Positions 22,231 through 33,399 are shown, numbered from the stretch's first letter. The stretch: 64,000 bases of DNA from Pteria penguin (GCA_035048485.1 CM068585.1:58010637-58074636); one strand, 5' to 3'. Translations and numbers: made by a program. Notes: generated by a model not told the origin, from the sequence alone.

Positions 22231-22712
22231 GTTACTTACGTAGTGCGTATAAAGATGGCTGCGATCGACAAAACCGGCAGCCGTTATCATAAATTAAATG
22301 TGATTTGACATTTACTCCAGAATTAAAAGTGTATAAAAATGAAAATCTGTAAAGATATAACATTCCATACTTTAGACTTCAAAAGTGATCTTGGATAGAA
22401 TGAATAGTAACATGAATACAACAGTGATTCGGATAGAATGTAAACATAACTGAGCATAAGAAAATGTGACAGTTACAAGTTACACATGAAAAATCAACTT
22501 CTGTCAACATGTAATGAATAATATAGGTAAGCGTTGACTTAAGGCATCTTGTTTAATATATGAGGAGACTTAAGTCCTTAAATTGTTCGAAAACTGCTAA
22601 ATGATTGAGGAAATACTGGCTACTAAAATGCAAAAGTAAAAGGGCCATATATACATACAGAGCCGAGTTACAATTATACAAATTTGACAAATGAAACAAC
22701 TGGCTGTTACAA
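22231..22712 (-). repeat. Gypsy-2 5' LTR and leader region
   Basis: The right edge starts TGTAACAGCCAGTTG on the minus strand and matches the truncated 3' LTR over 73 bp. The rest has no partner in the window, so the LTR-leader boundary cannot be set. It is flanked on the right by an R1 fragment. Confidence 0.55.
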
Positions 22713-22775
22713 TATGTAAGGCGACATCAACATAAGTAAACCGTGCTCTGCCCGTCTGTAAGGTCTTTGGTACGA
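22713..22775 (+). repeat. R1 fragment next to Gypsy-2
   Basis: GCGACATCAACATAAGTAAACC and GTGCTCTGCCCGTCTG match R1 near 959-1000. Gypsy-2 therefore lies against, or inserted into, an R1 copy. Confidence 0.6.
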
Positions 22776-23734
22776 TTTGAAATAAGACTGTAATAAAAAT
22801 AATGAAAAAAAATACACGAAACTTTATTTTTCAAGAAACATCTAAACCATATCCCAGTGTTGTTTATTTTTTAATTAGCTATTTACAATTTTTAATATTT
22901 CACATTCCTCTAAACAATATCGGTGTCAGTCATTAGAACGAAGGCTGCATGTTAACCTAACAGGACATTAATTCTACATTCTATCAAAGGACATAGCTAT
23001 AGCATATCCTCTCTGTCTCCGACACTGTGCACTAAATGGGAAATGTCTCTCATTTCTATGGACTTTTCCATTTGCAGTTATCTAAGGTGGTTTTTACTCG
23101 GCGATCTCGACAATGTGAATAAGGGTTTGAAATACTACGAGAAGTCTGATATTGTAATCTTTTTGTGATTTATGCTTCTTGTTAATGTTTATGTTTAAAT
23201 TCATTCGCATTGCGAAAAAGTGACATTGATCATAACCCTTAAAAATTATTATTTTATTAGCTGTTTCCAACAACTGAAGAATCACTTCTAACTTCTTGGA
23301 AGTTAGATAATTTATTGTTCTGGGAGTTTCTCCAATAAAATTGTTTTTCCGTTTCATTACGTAAAACACTTGCATCTTTTCCGGGAGGGTAATTATAGGC
23401 ATTAAATTTTTATATTATATGGATTTCTTTGTAAACACAGGAAGCGGGAATGAGGGAGTACAGGACGATTAACAACATCAGTCCATTCTTCTTCTTCTTA
23501 ACAGTTCTTTCGGTGTATTAGTTCTTTATTTTGTTTCACACTTCTCAGGTTGTATTACATCATTTGATTGAGTCAAATCTTACTCATTCCGAATTCATGA
23601 AATATATATGATCATATATATATTATCAACATATTTCATAATACTTGTTTTTGCAGTTTACAAATCTTGACATATTATAAAGACTTGCTTTAAAACGAAC
23701 AGGTAATGTTTGTTTTGTTGTTTACTTTTTATAG
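22776..23734. other. Non-coding stretch before the F5/8C exon
   Basis: AT-rich. Nothing is recognised apart from the pyrimidine-rich acceptor context immediately before 23735. Confidence 0.4.
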
Positions 23735-23944
23735 TTTTGAAGAATTTTGCCCTTGATAAAAATGCAGAACAATCTTCTACGTATTTCCCATATGGTTCTG
23801 GTAGGGCTGTTGCTGGCAATCTTATTAACATAATTCACACTGACTTCGGTGATACTAACCCTTGGTGGAAGGTTCACCTAGAAGATACCTACTGGATTAC
23901 TGAATTTCGCTTTCTTCCGTTTAGAGACATTCAAGATCAATACC
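23735..23944 (+). CDS. Fucolectin-like F5/8C exon, first half (gene 1)
   Basis: A 210 bp exon bounded by TTTTTATAG and GTAATT. The peptide has NFALDKNAEQSSTY (about residues 4-17), GSGRAVAGN, DTNPWWKVHLED and ITEFRFLPFRD, matching the F5/8 type C (eel fucolectin/tachylectin-4-like) fold: N-A-L...A-QSSTY...A-DGN...NPWW-V-L. Such domains bind fucose, often in secreted lectins of the molluscan immune repertoire. The usual DGN is AGN here, and the Ca/fucose-binding His and Arg set cannot be checked by eye. The exon ends in phase 1 and joins cleanly to 24922. Upstream exons with a signal peptide are not seen, so the gene may be partial. Confidence 0.75.
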
Positions 23945-24232
23945 GTAATTAATTACTATTTTACTATTCTCGGTATCAGTTCTAATTTATTTTAAACATT
24001 ACCTACACAAGTATGGAACTAAAAACGTTTTATCATCTTTTGATCGAATTATGGAGAAGGCAGACAGAAAACTCCACCAGCTTCTCAAAATAAAGACAGC
24101 GTTTTCTTCCTTACTCGTGTTTCTTCCACATATTAAGACAGGTTGCCACCACATAATTACATGTATTTGCCATTTATTTTAAAGAACTTGGTGACAAAAT
24201 ACTAATTTGACACGTAATGTTATATAACAACA

Positions 24233-24862
24233 GCAACGCTTAGCGTGGCATAATGCGCCCGTCGCTTAGCTTGAAGAGGATCAATTTGAATGAATGGCCA
24301 AGATACAATCCAGTACCTTGAAACACTGCATGAAGAATTCCGGAAAAATGTGAAATCCTTTAAAATTTTCAAGTTCAAGGGGCATAACCCAAAGCAATCA
24401 TACCCAAATGCGAATTGGTACTGACCCTCATTGATATAAAGTAATATACCAAGTTTTAATCCAATACCTTTAAAGACTACAGAAAAAAGTCCGGAAAACT
24501 GTTAAATCCTTGAAATTTTCTACATTCAAGGGCCGTAACTGTAGAAAAACCAAAGCAATCATACCCAAATGCGAACTGGTACTGACCCTCTTTGATATCA
24601 AGTTACATACAATATTTTAATATAATACCTTTAGTGAATGCAAAATGTTCGGGAAAATGTAAAATCCTTGAAAACTTTAAAAGTTCAAGGGACATAATCT
24701 GGCAAAACGAAAGCAATCATACCCAAATGCGAACTTGTACTGACCCTCGTTGATATAAAGTTATATACCAAGTTTCAATCCAATATCTTGAAAGACTGCA
24801 GAAACAAGACCGGAAAACATGACCTCGAACGGACGGACAACACGATAACATAATGACGGGCG
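24233..24862. mobile_element. 630 bp repeat inserted in the F5/8C intron
   Basis: The sister intron at 43298-43413 lacks this block: the flanks TATATAA..CA and the following sequence are continuous there. In gene 1 the block is bracketed by near-identical TATAACAACA (24223-24232) and TATAAAAACA (24863-24872), so an approximately 10 bp target duplication is likely. It starts GCAACGCTTAGCGTGGCATA, a head also seen at 4702-4730 and 8963-8991. Inside are three or more degenerate units of about 155 bp (CATACCCAAATGCGAA then CTGACCCTC then GATATAAAG). No coding capacity. Confidence 0.7.
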
Positions 24863-24921
24863 TATAAAAACAATTAATCGCATTCAGTGCCTTAAGTGTA
24901 AAAAAAGACTTCTTGTTTCAG

Positions 24922-25088
24922 ACCAGCGTCTTCGGAATATCACCATTGATGTCTTCAAAACTAGTGGGTATCGTTTTTTGAACAAAAACACATGTCTCCC
25001 CTTCCTTATGAATGTGTTCAGAATGGGCCAGTACAAGTGGAAGAATCTGACTAGTATTCAAGTTACCGCCTGGACAATTTTGTTTTAA
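24922..25088 (+). CDS. Fucolectin-like F5/8C exon, second half (gene 1)
   Basis: The exon follows CTTGTTTCAG at 24921. Joined to the first exon in phase 1 it reads RLRNITIDVF, then a Cys-containing segment ending near KNTCLPF and MGQYKWKNL. RLRN-I-V is the conserved block of fucolectin-type F5/8C domains, and the sister exon at 43414/53822 has RLHNITIF. The frame runs into SIQVTAWT, which is also the coding sense of the tandem array unit that follows, and stops at 25086-25088. The native C-terminal strand seems replaced by repeat DNA, so this copy may be a pseudogene. Confidence 0.6.
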
Positions 25089-26639
25089 ATCAAAAGATCA
25101 AAACTTTTCATGTCGTGCACCTTGCCTCACTGTCATCTTTCTAAGTTCCAAGTTTCAAATTCTTACCTCAAAGGATATTCAAGTTACCGCCTGGAATTTT
25201 CTTTTTAAATTTGACCATCAGATTGTAAATACAGGTCAAGGTAAAAATTTATTATGTCTAGCACCTTGTCTCACTGTCACCTTTCGATGTTCCAAGTTTC
25301 AAATTCTTACCTGAAAGGGTTTTCAAGGTACGGCCTGGACAAATCGTTTTTAGAATTTGACCTTGATATTGTAAATGTGGGTCAACGTTAAAAATTTTTA
25401 TGCCGTGCTTCTTGCCTCGGTGTCACCTTTCTATGTTCTAAGTTTTTACCTCAAAGAGTATTTAAGTTACGGCCTGCACAATTTGTTTTAAAATTTGACT
25501 TTGGGATTGTGATGGTAGGTCAAGGTAAAAAAAATTATGCCGTGCACCTTGCCTTACTGTCACCTTTCTATGTTCCAATTTCATATTCTTACCTCAAAGG
25601 GTATTCAAGTTACGGCCTGGACAAATTGTTTTTAAAATTCCACTTCGAGATTGTAAATGTAAGTCCTGTTCAAAAATGTTTATGCCGTGCACCTTCCCTC
25701 ACTGTTCTTACCTCAAGGGGTATTCAAGTTACGGCCTGGAAAATTTGTATTTTTAATTTTAGTATTGAGATAGTAAATGTAAGTCAAGGTCCAAAATTTT
25801 TCACTCGTGTACCTTGCCTTTCTGTCACCTTTTAATGTTCTAAGTTTCAAGTTCTTATCTTAAAGGGTTTTCAAGATACAGCCGGGACACATTTTTATTT
25901 AAATTTGACCTTGAGATCGTAAATGTCGGTCAAAGTCAAAAATTTTCATGCCTAGCATCTTGCCTCACTGTCACCTTTGTATATTTGAAGTTTCAGGTTA
26001 TTACCTCACAGGGTATTCAAGTTACGGCCTGCAAAAATTGTTTTTAAAATTTGACCTTGAAATTGTAAATATAGGTCAAAGTCCAAAAAAAATTATGCCG
26101 TGCACCTTGCTTCTCTGTCACCTTTCTATGTTTCAAGTTTCAGGTTCTTACCTCGAAGGATATTCAAGTTACGGCCTGGAAATTTGTTTTTAAAATTTGA
26201 CCTTGAGATTGTAAATGTAGGTCAAAGTCAATTTTTTTATGATGTGCACCTTGTCTCACTGTCATCTTTCTATGTTCCAAGTTTCAACTTCTTACCTTAT
26301 AAGTTATTCAAGTTACGAACTGGACAAATTGTTTTTAAAATTTGATCTTGAGATTGTCAATATATTGTATAGCTCCATGGTGACTTCTGCCACATAACTG
26401 AGCCGGTAACTCCTCTTTTTTCTCTTATATAGTTCAAGGTAAAAAATTTTTGTGCCGTCCGTGCACCTTGCCTCTCTGTCACCTTTCTATGTTTCAAGTT
26501 TCAGGTTCTTACCTCAAAGGGTATTCAAGTTACGGCCTAAACAAATTGTTTTTAAAATTTGACCTTGAGATTGTAAATGTTGGTCATAGTCACAACTTTT
26601 TTTTAACGTGCGCCTTGCCTCATTGTCTCCTTTCTATGT
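25050..26639 (+). repeat. Tandem array of about 145 bp units
   Basis: At least eleven degenerate units. Each has TATTCAAGTTACGGCCTGGA, AATTTGACCTTGAGATTGTAA, a GTGCACCTTGCC-type block and CACTGTCACCTTTCTATG. Starts fall near 25054, 25178, 25318, 25460, 25602, 25722, 25869, 26011, 26160, 26305 and 26520. The array continues to the right of a Naiad-A insertion (28311-28490). Short frames through it are repeat artefacts. Its first unit overlaps the end of the F5/8C exon. Confidence 0.85.
26364..26427 (-). repeat. Inverted R1 fragment inside the array
   Basis: The complement of R1 positions about 588-651: CCATGGTGACTTCTGCCACA followed by GAGCCGGTAACTCC. It interrupts one array unit between GATTGTCAATAT and GTTCAAGGTAAA. 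Confidence 0.75.
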
Positions 26640-28310
26640 AAAGATGATGGATAAATCCAAACCACAAGTCCAAAAATCATGAAACCATAGGACATACAAA
26701 ATCAGTGAAAATGAAAAACAAATGGAAAATAACAAAATATGTCTACTTAAAGAGCATATGTGAACCCCTGTGATGGAGTGAGATCAGGTGCCCGGGGAGA
26801 GTGAGCATCTCCTGCTTGCTAGCAACACCCGTCACATATACCCCGTAGAAAGAGTCAAATCGTGTGAATTCCATATGTATCTATATATGGAGAAGTCGAA
26901 GTAGGTAACCTTCTAGTAAAGAAGGTGTCAAATCTGTGTAAAGTGATCGGAATCGGTCTCAGTCCAGAATATCATTTAAAAGTCTGGATAACGAGATATC
27001 ATATGGAGTAATAAGAGTCTCGTAACGACCGTAGAACTTCCTCAGTGACGATGCTAGTCTAGCACATATATAACCCTGGTTGAGCAGCTTAACTGAAAGT
27101 CGCCTAGCCCTCAGAACAAAGTCATTGTAATTTGAACATGCTCTGGAATAACGTATTAACTGAGATATGAATACGCCGTATGCGGGCGATGATGGAATGT
27201 TGCTACTTATGAAAGGAAAGTTTGTGATAGCGAAATTGAACTCAACTCGTCACGTTTGTCATAGAGTGAGGTGTTCAATTGACCATTAATGTCGAAAGAC
27301 AACATAATATCTAAATACGAAGTAGAATTACTAGTTTCTGTGCTTTCTTTGACCTCCAGTTCACTTGGATAGATGATGCTAAGGTAATCCGCGAATGAAG
27401 GATTATTAATTGAAAGCAAGTCATCTATATATCTGTAAGTAAAATTGAAGCCAAGAGCCAATTGTTTTTTTCCTTGCGACAGCAAAGACTGAATGAACTC
27501 AGCTACGTATGAATAAAGGAATATGTCACCCAGAAGCGGAGCACAGTTAGTGCCCATTGGAATGCCGACAATTTGTTGAAAAACCTTACCTCCAAACACC
27601 ACAAAAATGTTATCGATAAGAAAGTTCAACATCTGAATGACAGCTGTTTCAGTGTATTTATTTTTGGAATCAGAATTTTCCCTAACAAAGTAAGTTTTAT
27701 CGTGGCCTATTACTATATATTTGAATTTGCGGCTTCCGTTTTTACTAGTAAATGCATTTTGAATAATTTCCGCTAATCGGTCTTTTAATTTCTGATGAGG
27801 GATCGTTGTGTACAGAGTCGAAAAGTCAAAAGACTTGATGGAGTGAATTTTAGTAAAACTTTTTGATTTTAGATGTTCTAACAACTCTTTTGAATTTTTA
27901 AGGATCCACATTTGATTAATTCCACTTCTGGAATATACTGTTTCGCAATATCTATGAAGGCCAGATTTAATTTCTGATAATATTTTTGTGAGTAGCATCG
28001 ATACAGATTTTGTGGAACACTTCGAGGAACCAGCGATAAAGCGTTGTTTGTACCGAGTTTTGTGCATTTTTGGAATACAGTACAAATATGGAAGTTCTAA
28101 ATTCAATTTATTTGAGTCAATACCAAACGTATTGAGGACAGATTTATGATTCTCGAGTACTTCCGAAACCGAAAAGTTCGTGAGAGTATAAGTAGGATTT
28201 CCTGGAGCTGAATTTAATCCTAATTCTTTCACTAGGCTGTCTAAGTAATATTTATTACAAGTAAATGTATAATTATTAGATGCTTTATCTGCTAGTGTAA
28301 TGATATAATG
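26640..28310 (-). mobile_element. Naiad-A copy, 5'-truncated, inside the tandem array
   Basis: On the minus strand it has the Naiad-A 3' end (CATCATCTTTACA complement at 26641), the terminal repeat and the reverse transcriptase back to ITLADKASNNY, where it stops against array sequence. The bases TTCTATGT (26632-26639) and TTCCATGT (28311-28318) flank it, a likely 8 bp target duplication with one change. Sequence is very close to the copy at 14993-18612. Confidence 0.88.
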
Positions 28311-28316
28311 TTCCAT
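27207..28316 (-). pseudogene. Naiad-A reverse transcriptase, truncated
   Basis: A 369-codon frame matching Naiad-A RT from ITLADKASNNY to TSLYDKRDE. It retains SFDFSTLYTTIPH, GIPMGTNCAPLLGDIFL and RYIDDLLSINN. A 5 bp insertion near 27240 shifts the frame, and the remaining C-terminus is recognisable down to about 26960. The endonuclease and RT N-terminus are missing. The initial Met is provided by the junction with the array. Confidence 0.9.
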
Positions 28317-28318
28317 GT

Positions 28319-28607
28319 TTCAAGTTATTACCTCAAAGGATATTCAAGTTACGGCCTGGAGAATTTTTTTTTCTAAATTTGACCTTTAGATTGTAAATGT
28401 AGGTCAAGGTAAAAAAAATTATGCCGTTTACCTTGCCTCACTGTCACCTTTCTATGTTCCAAGTTTCAAGTTCTTACCTGAAAGGATCGATTTGTGAACT
28501 GTGCTCGTAGTTATGAGTATGCAACTGCAAATACAGCAGTGAATTGAATTTTGAAAGTTTGAACTGCATTTGCATTATTTGTTGTTAATAAACCTCAGTG
28601 GTATATA
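28319..28607. repeat. Tail of the tandem array and flank
   Basis: 28319-28490 is one more array unit, interrupted only by the Naiad-A insertion. From there to 28607 the sequence is unique and non-coding. Confidence 0.6.
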
Positions 28608-29263
28608 CAGTCCACTCTCGTTACAACGTCACTCGAAATAACTGCATATTCCGAAACCGGCAGAAATCTGCCCGTAATAAAAGTACATGCTCTTATTTGT
28701 GTTCTTTATACCGGCATATTCGCCTTCTGGCATCGGCTGCACAGAACAAATGTACATTTTCACACCAATTAAAATTCTGTACACCGGCAGACTACCTTAA
28801 CTGCCGATCTAGGATCTATCGACAAGGGATTTCACTGCTGACAGCACCAAATATCCGGCACGCGGTTTAGTCTGTTATTTGCTTTTTTACAACGCACATG
28901 CGTTTACCTGTACCTATAGCCAAGGATGTATTGTTTAAGAACTAAACTATACTTCCCTGATATGGCTTCATTTGAAATTATAAAACACTAATTATGCAGG
29001 AACTGGAATATATCTATTCTGCACTCAGTATTTCTACATAAATATTTTATACATTACATACACTGTACATATATATTAAACAGAACACAATAGAGTTCGG
29101 TAATGACCGTAATTATAGTTGTCTCAAAGTTTATTAATTGAAAATTTTTTGTTTATATAATTTTATACGAAATAGCAGCAATTCGTATATATCAGTAATT
29201 TTAAATTCGTTTAAACGGCAAAATTCAGAAATAGAGACATGGTCGTTGTAACGAGAGTTACTG
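28608..29263. mobile_element. pogo/Tc1-like MITE
   Basis: The left end CAGTCCACTCTCGTTACAACG and the right end CGTTGTAACGAGAGTTACTG are inverted repeats of about 21 bp. CAGT...CTCGTTA ends are typical of pogo-type DNA transposons, which insert at TA; TA precedes the left end, and CA follows the right one. The 656 bp interior has no transposase, so the copy is non-autonomous. A short frame from 28598 is non-coding. Confidence 0.7.
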
Positions 29264-29892
29264 CACCAGAGTCGTTGATGTACTCTTTAGACTTGGGATT
29301 CCAAATTTCAAGGACTATTTATCATGATACCACCGCCAAGGAAGTTTTTTTTTGGAGAGGGGGGGGGGGGGAAATCACAATGTCCGTCTGTCCGTGTGTC
29401 CCGATTCGTGTCCGCTTGATAACTTATGTACCATAAGACTCAGGTTGATCTAACTTGGTATGTGAATGTGAATGGGAACGTGATGTGTCGTGTACCAAAA
29501 TTTGGTCACTGTGACCTTGACCTTGGCTTAAGACTTCTTTGATAGTAAATCCTGGGCCACTTTGTGTCCATTGTGAGCATAACTTTTTATTTGGTCAATA
29601 AATTTGGATAATATTTCACAGGATTGTTGCCCATGACCTAAGGATGCATCATGACCTTAACCCAAGGTCAAAGGTCAAGCTCAATGTGGACTTGGTTGTT
29701 AAAATCCTGTCCGGACCATATCTTTTTACTGGACGGATGGATCTATTGTTGCCCTTTGCCTAAGGATGTGTCATGACCTTGACCCAAGGTCATAGGTCAA
29801 ATGTGGATGTTACTGTTTACTTGGTTATTAAAATACTATCCGGGCCATATCTTTTTATGGGGTTGATGGACGTAATGTCTATTCAAACTGGT
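29264..29892. repeat. Non-coding repeats before the Helentron
   Basis: A G run at about 29359-29371 is followed by two degenerate units of about 125 bp (29625-29860), each with GCCTAAGGATG or similar, ATGACCTT-ACCCAAGGTCA and CC-GGACCATATCTTTTTA. These are common TGACCTTGACC-type molluscan repeats. No gene. Confidence 0.55.
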
Positions 29893-30525
29893 TTCTGATA
29901 GAACTTTCTCAGAAGAAGATGTGACAAGATTGTCATGGGAAGAGAAGTGCACTTTGATTAAATCAGATCCAGTAACATGTGCTCGTTATTTTGAACACAG
30001 ATTTCAATCCTTCATGATTTATGTTCTGAAAAATACATCACATTCTGTCGGTGAAATATGCGATTATTTCTATCGTGTAGAATGTCAGCAACGAGGATCT
30101 CCACATGTGCATATGCTTGTTTAGTTGAAAATGCACCAATTTACAATTTACAAAAAGAAGTGGTAAATTTCATTAATAAATATGTCACATGTAAGAAAGA
30201 TGGAAATATGCCGTCACTGGTGAATTATCAAACCCACCGACATGCACGTACATGCAGAAAGAAAGGAAAAGCAATATGTAGATTTAATTTTCCTCTTACC
30301 CCTATGCCATCTACAATAATACTTGATCCCTTGGAGGATGGAACAGAAAAAACCCAGGGAAAAGAAAACTTTTTGAAAGTAGCAAAACTGTTGTCAGAAT
30401 TGAAAACAGAAAATGTACATGATTTTGATGCATTCTTGTGTAAGTTATATATGAGTCTTGAGATGTATCTCCAATCTATACAATCCACATTTTCTGCTCC
30501 TAAAGTATTTTTAAACGCTCTGTAG
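29893..30525 (+). pseudogene. Helentron Rep (rolling-circle initiator) fragment
   Basis: The frame has RLSWEEKCTLIKSDPVTCAR, YFEHRFQSF and CQQRGSPHVHMLV, the last being the conserved HUH-motif neighbourhood of Helitron Rep (QQRGSPHxHxL). A TAG and a frame change at about 30121 lead to the second frame, with HARTCRKKGKAICRFNFPLT, also typical of this family. Rep nicks DNA at the element end for rolling-circle transposition. The two catalytic Tyr further on are not recognisable, and stops after 30525 end the reading. Confidence 0.85.
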
Positions 30526-31344
30526 AAGAGACCAGATTCAATAGTAATAAAATATCACCTAAATGCTGGGAAGCAAACATGGATATTCAATACATACTTG
30601 ACCCTTATGCATGCGTTTCTTATATAGTGTCGTACATATATCAAAGGGACAAAGAGGGTAATCAAACCTTCTGTATGAGGCATGTAGAGAAGCAAAGCAA
30701 AAGGACAGCGACATGAGGCAGCAATGGAGAAGGATAGGAAATCAGTTTTTAAGTCATGTAGAAGTTGGCGCTCAAGAAGCTACATATTTGGTACTTCAAA
30801 TGCCATTACGAAAATGTACAAGGGATGTTGTCTTTATAGAAACGAATGAACAGTTCTGTTGAAATCATTTTCCAGTCTGAAGGAGTTGCCAAAACATCAA
30901 CAAAGCTGACAAAGTTCAAACTGACAACATGTTAGAGGGAAGAAGTTTATCTTTTTCATAGTTGTCAAACATTTGAAGATAGCTACGCCAAAATGAAACA
31001 TGTGATTGAGTCAAACAAAAGTAACTATGAAAAAATTAATTGTGACTTGGATCAGGCCATGGTGCTAAATCAAGATGAAGTAGAAGAGTATCAGAGGAAT
31101 GCTGTTCTTCCTGAAAATGAACATCAGGAAGCCATGGATGTCTCCCTTGGAACCTCTGTATCAGAAACGTATGGATGTTTTGATCCTGGCACGTTGGGCA
31201 AGAATGGCATGTATTCTCATCAGTATGACGTAGGCCAAGACTTAGGGATAGCACGTAGACTAATAGAAATGGACCAGTTGCCATTAAAAGAGATGAAAGA
31301 TGAAGAGAGAAACAGAAAGAAATTTTTTAAACCAGTAAACTGCT
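30526..31344 (+). pseudogene. Helentron region between Rep and helicase
   Basis: Degraded coding sequence with many stops. The open stretch at 30993-31344 is acidic and Gln/Glu-rich (DQAMVLNQDEVEEYQRN) and leads in frame toward the helicase. No domain is recognised. Confidence 0.5.
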
Positions 31345-31832
31345 ATTGTATACTTTTTAACAGGAGGTGCTGGTGTGGGGAAAAGTGTTCTTCTTAGATC
31401 GCTTTATCAAGCTCTTGTAAAATTCTACAATGCCAGAGTTGGGGAAAATCCAGATACAATCAAAGTTCTGCTGTGTGCTCCAACAGGGAAAGCAGAGCAT
31501 AATATTGGTGGCGACACAATCCATTCTGCTTTTGGAATTCCTGTAGGTAGAGGATTTGATTTCAAACCTCTTGACAATTATCAGCTTAATGCAATGAGAT
31601 GCAAATATTTCAATCTTAAGGTGGTCTTTATTGATGAAATTTCCATGGTGGGAAACAAGATGTTCAATTTCATAAATTTGTGACTGCAAGAGTTAAAAGG
31701 ATGTTGTAAACCATTTAGTGGTGTTAGCATTGTTGCTTTTGGAGATCTATTCCAGCTCAAACCTTTTATGGATTCATGGATTTTTGTTCAATTTCGTACA
31801 GGTCTTGAATGCTTAGGTACACATTTGTGGAA
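31345..31832 (+). pseudogene. Helentron PIF1-like helicase, N-terminal part
   Basis: Walker A is GGAGVGKS (about 31366-31390), followed by VLLCAPTGKAEHNIGG, TIHSAFGIPVGRG and the Walker B VVFIDEISMVG (about 31621-31655), then VAFGDLFQLKP. These are motifs I, Ia, II and III of superfamily 1B PIF1 helicases. A stop follows NFINL at 31681 and a frame change comes after it. The reading is cut at HLWK by the R1-containing block at 31833. Confidence 0.88.
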
Positions 31833-32522
31833 GAAAAAGAGGAGTTACCGGCTCAGTTATGTGGCAGAAGTCACCATGGAGCTATAAAATACATGATTAT
31901 CAATAATATCCTAGCACATATAACACATTTCAAAAATATTTTATCGAAGTGCGATTACGATACCGACTTAGGACGGTCATTTAATTTGACAAAAGCCAAA
32001 CAAATGGTGTGGTTAACCGGTTTACGGGCCCACCTTCCCACTCACGGTAACAGTAGAACAATCACAGGACGTACATTTAAAAATTTATAAATAATCCTCC
32101 ATGTAAAGAACAAGGATCAACAGGTATCGCATATTGAGAGGTCATAAAAATATAAACAAGTAAGGTCTTGTAAAACACATAATGATATAAAAATATATGC
32201 GACATCAACATGATAAACCGTGATCTACCAGTCTGAAAGAAAGCTAAGACCCTAGATCTGTAGGAGTCCCGACTAACAGTCAGAAGGGACGAGGTTCAGG
32301 ACCATGTCTCCTCTGAAAGTGGTTTGGACAAGGCCCGTCATATAGTCCCCACCGACCTGTTCGTCAGCGTGCAACGTTCAAGTAAAAATCTGCATAAGGC
32401 TGTGGAGGTGCGAAATACAAGACCTATAGTCTTTTTGATGATCTCAATGTCATATTGTCTATTTAGAAGACGTTTGACTATTTTATTACATGATAAAATA
32501 ACGTTATACATGATAAAATAAC
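31833..32522 (+). repeat. R1 copy 2 plus adjoining sequence inserted in the helicase
   Basis: 31833-32268 is the best match to R1 at 590-1030. The following 254 bp (to CATGATAAAATAAC, itself doubled at about 32490-32522) have no partner in the window. The helicase resumes in register at KDNFAVFEL, so the 690 bp arrived as an insertion. Its exact edges are blurred by short GAAG repeats. Confidence 0.75.
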
Positions 32523-32800
32523 GAAGGACAATTTTGCGGTATTTGAACTTGAAGAAATAATGAGACAAAAAGATGATTTCTCATTTGCTCATCCCCGAAG
32601 ATTTACATATACTTCAATCACGAGTGTTAAAAGAGAATACAATTATTGCAAGTGATTTGATAAGTATGCCCCATTTATATACAAGAAGATCAGAAAGTGA
32701 GTTGCACAATTGACAGGTACTTTCAAATAGTTCGAGTGAACTGAAAACCATTGTCAATGCTGTAGATATTCTGGGGAAGTGGCAAGCTCCTTAAAAGAGA
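32523..32800 (+). pseudogene. Helentron helicase, middle part
   Basis: Begins KDNFAVFELEEIMRQKDD, the conserved motif IV region (FELxEIMRQ) of Helitron helicases. Frameshifts and stops follow. It is cut at 32806 by the TTAA MITE. Confidence 0.75.
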
Positions 32801-32809
32801 AAATATTAA

Positions 32810-33399
32810 AGGGACATAGTCCGAGACTGGAAAATTTTAGCATGAAAAGGATAAATTACGACTACATCTTATTTTTCCTGTATTACATAAATTATAAACT
32901 TTGTGTTAATTGCAAAATTTAAAACTAAAATCCCTCAATGTTTTCGTAGAATAAAGTAATTGAGTCGAATTAAATTCGGTTGGTATCAATTCCCAAAATA
33001 AGGCGATGCTCCGCCCATAATTACGCGCGTGCGCGGATATTCACCGTAGAAAACAACAAAAATGGTTAACATGGAGGAATACGAGCACGAACACGAGAAA
33101 AGCAAAAGTGTGGTAGAAAATAACTATACACAGACTCGGAGGCCAAAACAAAAAAGAAAATAGAATCGAGTAAAGCTCGAGTTTCATTGTCACGTGATTT
33201 CCTCTGACCGACCTCATCAATATTCAAGGCGTTGGCCTAGTTATGTTGCAAATTTAAAACGGGCATATCTCGTTAACGACATCGACTTTGGTAACGATAC
33301 TTTTTACACATCTTAGATAATATACTAGCAATCGATTGCCGTTTAAGAAATCCGTTTACTTTTTTTTTATTTTTCCGACTTCAATCGGACCATGCTCCT
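32810..33399. mobile_element. MITE with TTAA target duplication
   Basis: Ends AGGGACATAGTCCGA and, inverted, AGGAGCATGGTCCGA, directly flanked by TTAA at 32806-32809 and 33400-33403. The TTAA duplication indicates piggyBac- or Kolobok-like mobilisation. The interior is non-coding and contains a CpG-rich patch (ACGCGCGTGCGCGG near 33025). It splits the Helentron helicase. Confidence 0.8.

Larger units (their letters stand above)
14703..22712 (-). mobile_element. Gypsy-2, degraded Ty3 LTR retrotransposon
   Basis: Minus-strand order from right to left: LTR start TGTAACAGCCAGTTG at 22712, gag, a protease-to-RT region, RT, integrase C-terminus, an extra ORF region, a polypurine tract at 14776-14790 and a second LTR start TGTAACGGCCAGTTG at 14775. 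The RT end, RNase H and integrase core are deleted between RT and integrase C-terminus. Naiad-A (14993-18612) and a Naiad-B piece (21729-22052) sit inside, and another Naiad-B copy cuts the 3' LTR at 14703. Many stops and frameshifts show it is dead. Confidence 0.8.

Noticed and set aside
25050..26640. Protein-coding repeats in the 145 bp array (frames of 63-108 codons)
   Set aside because: Frames change between units and overlap in several readings; the array is interrupted by stops and lacks any recognised domain.
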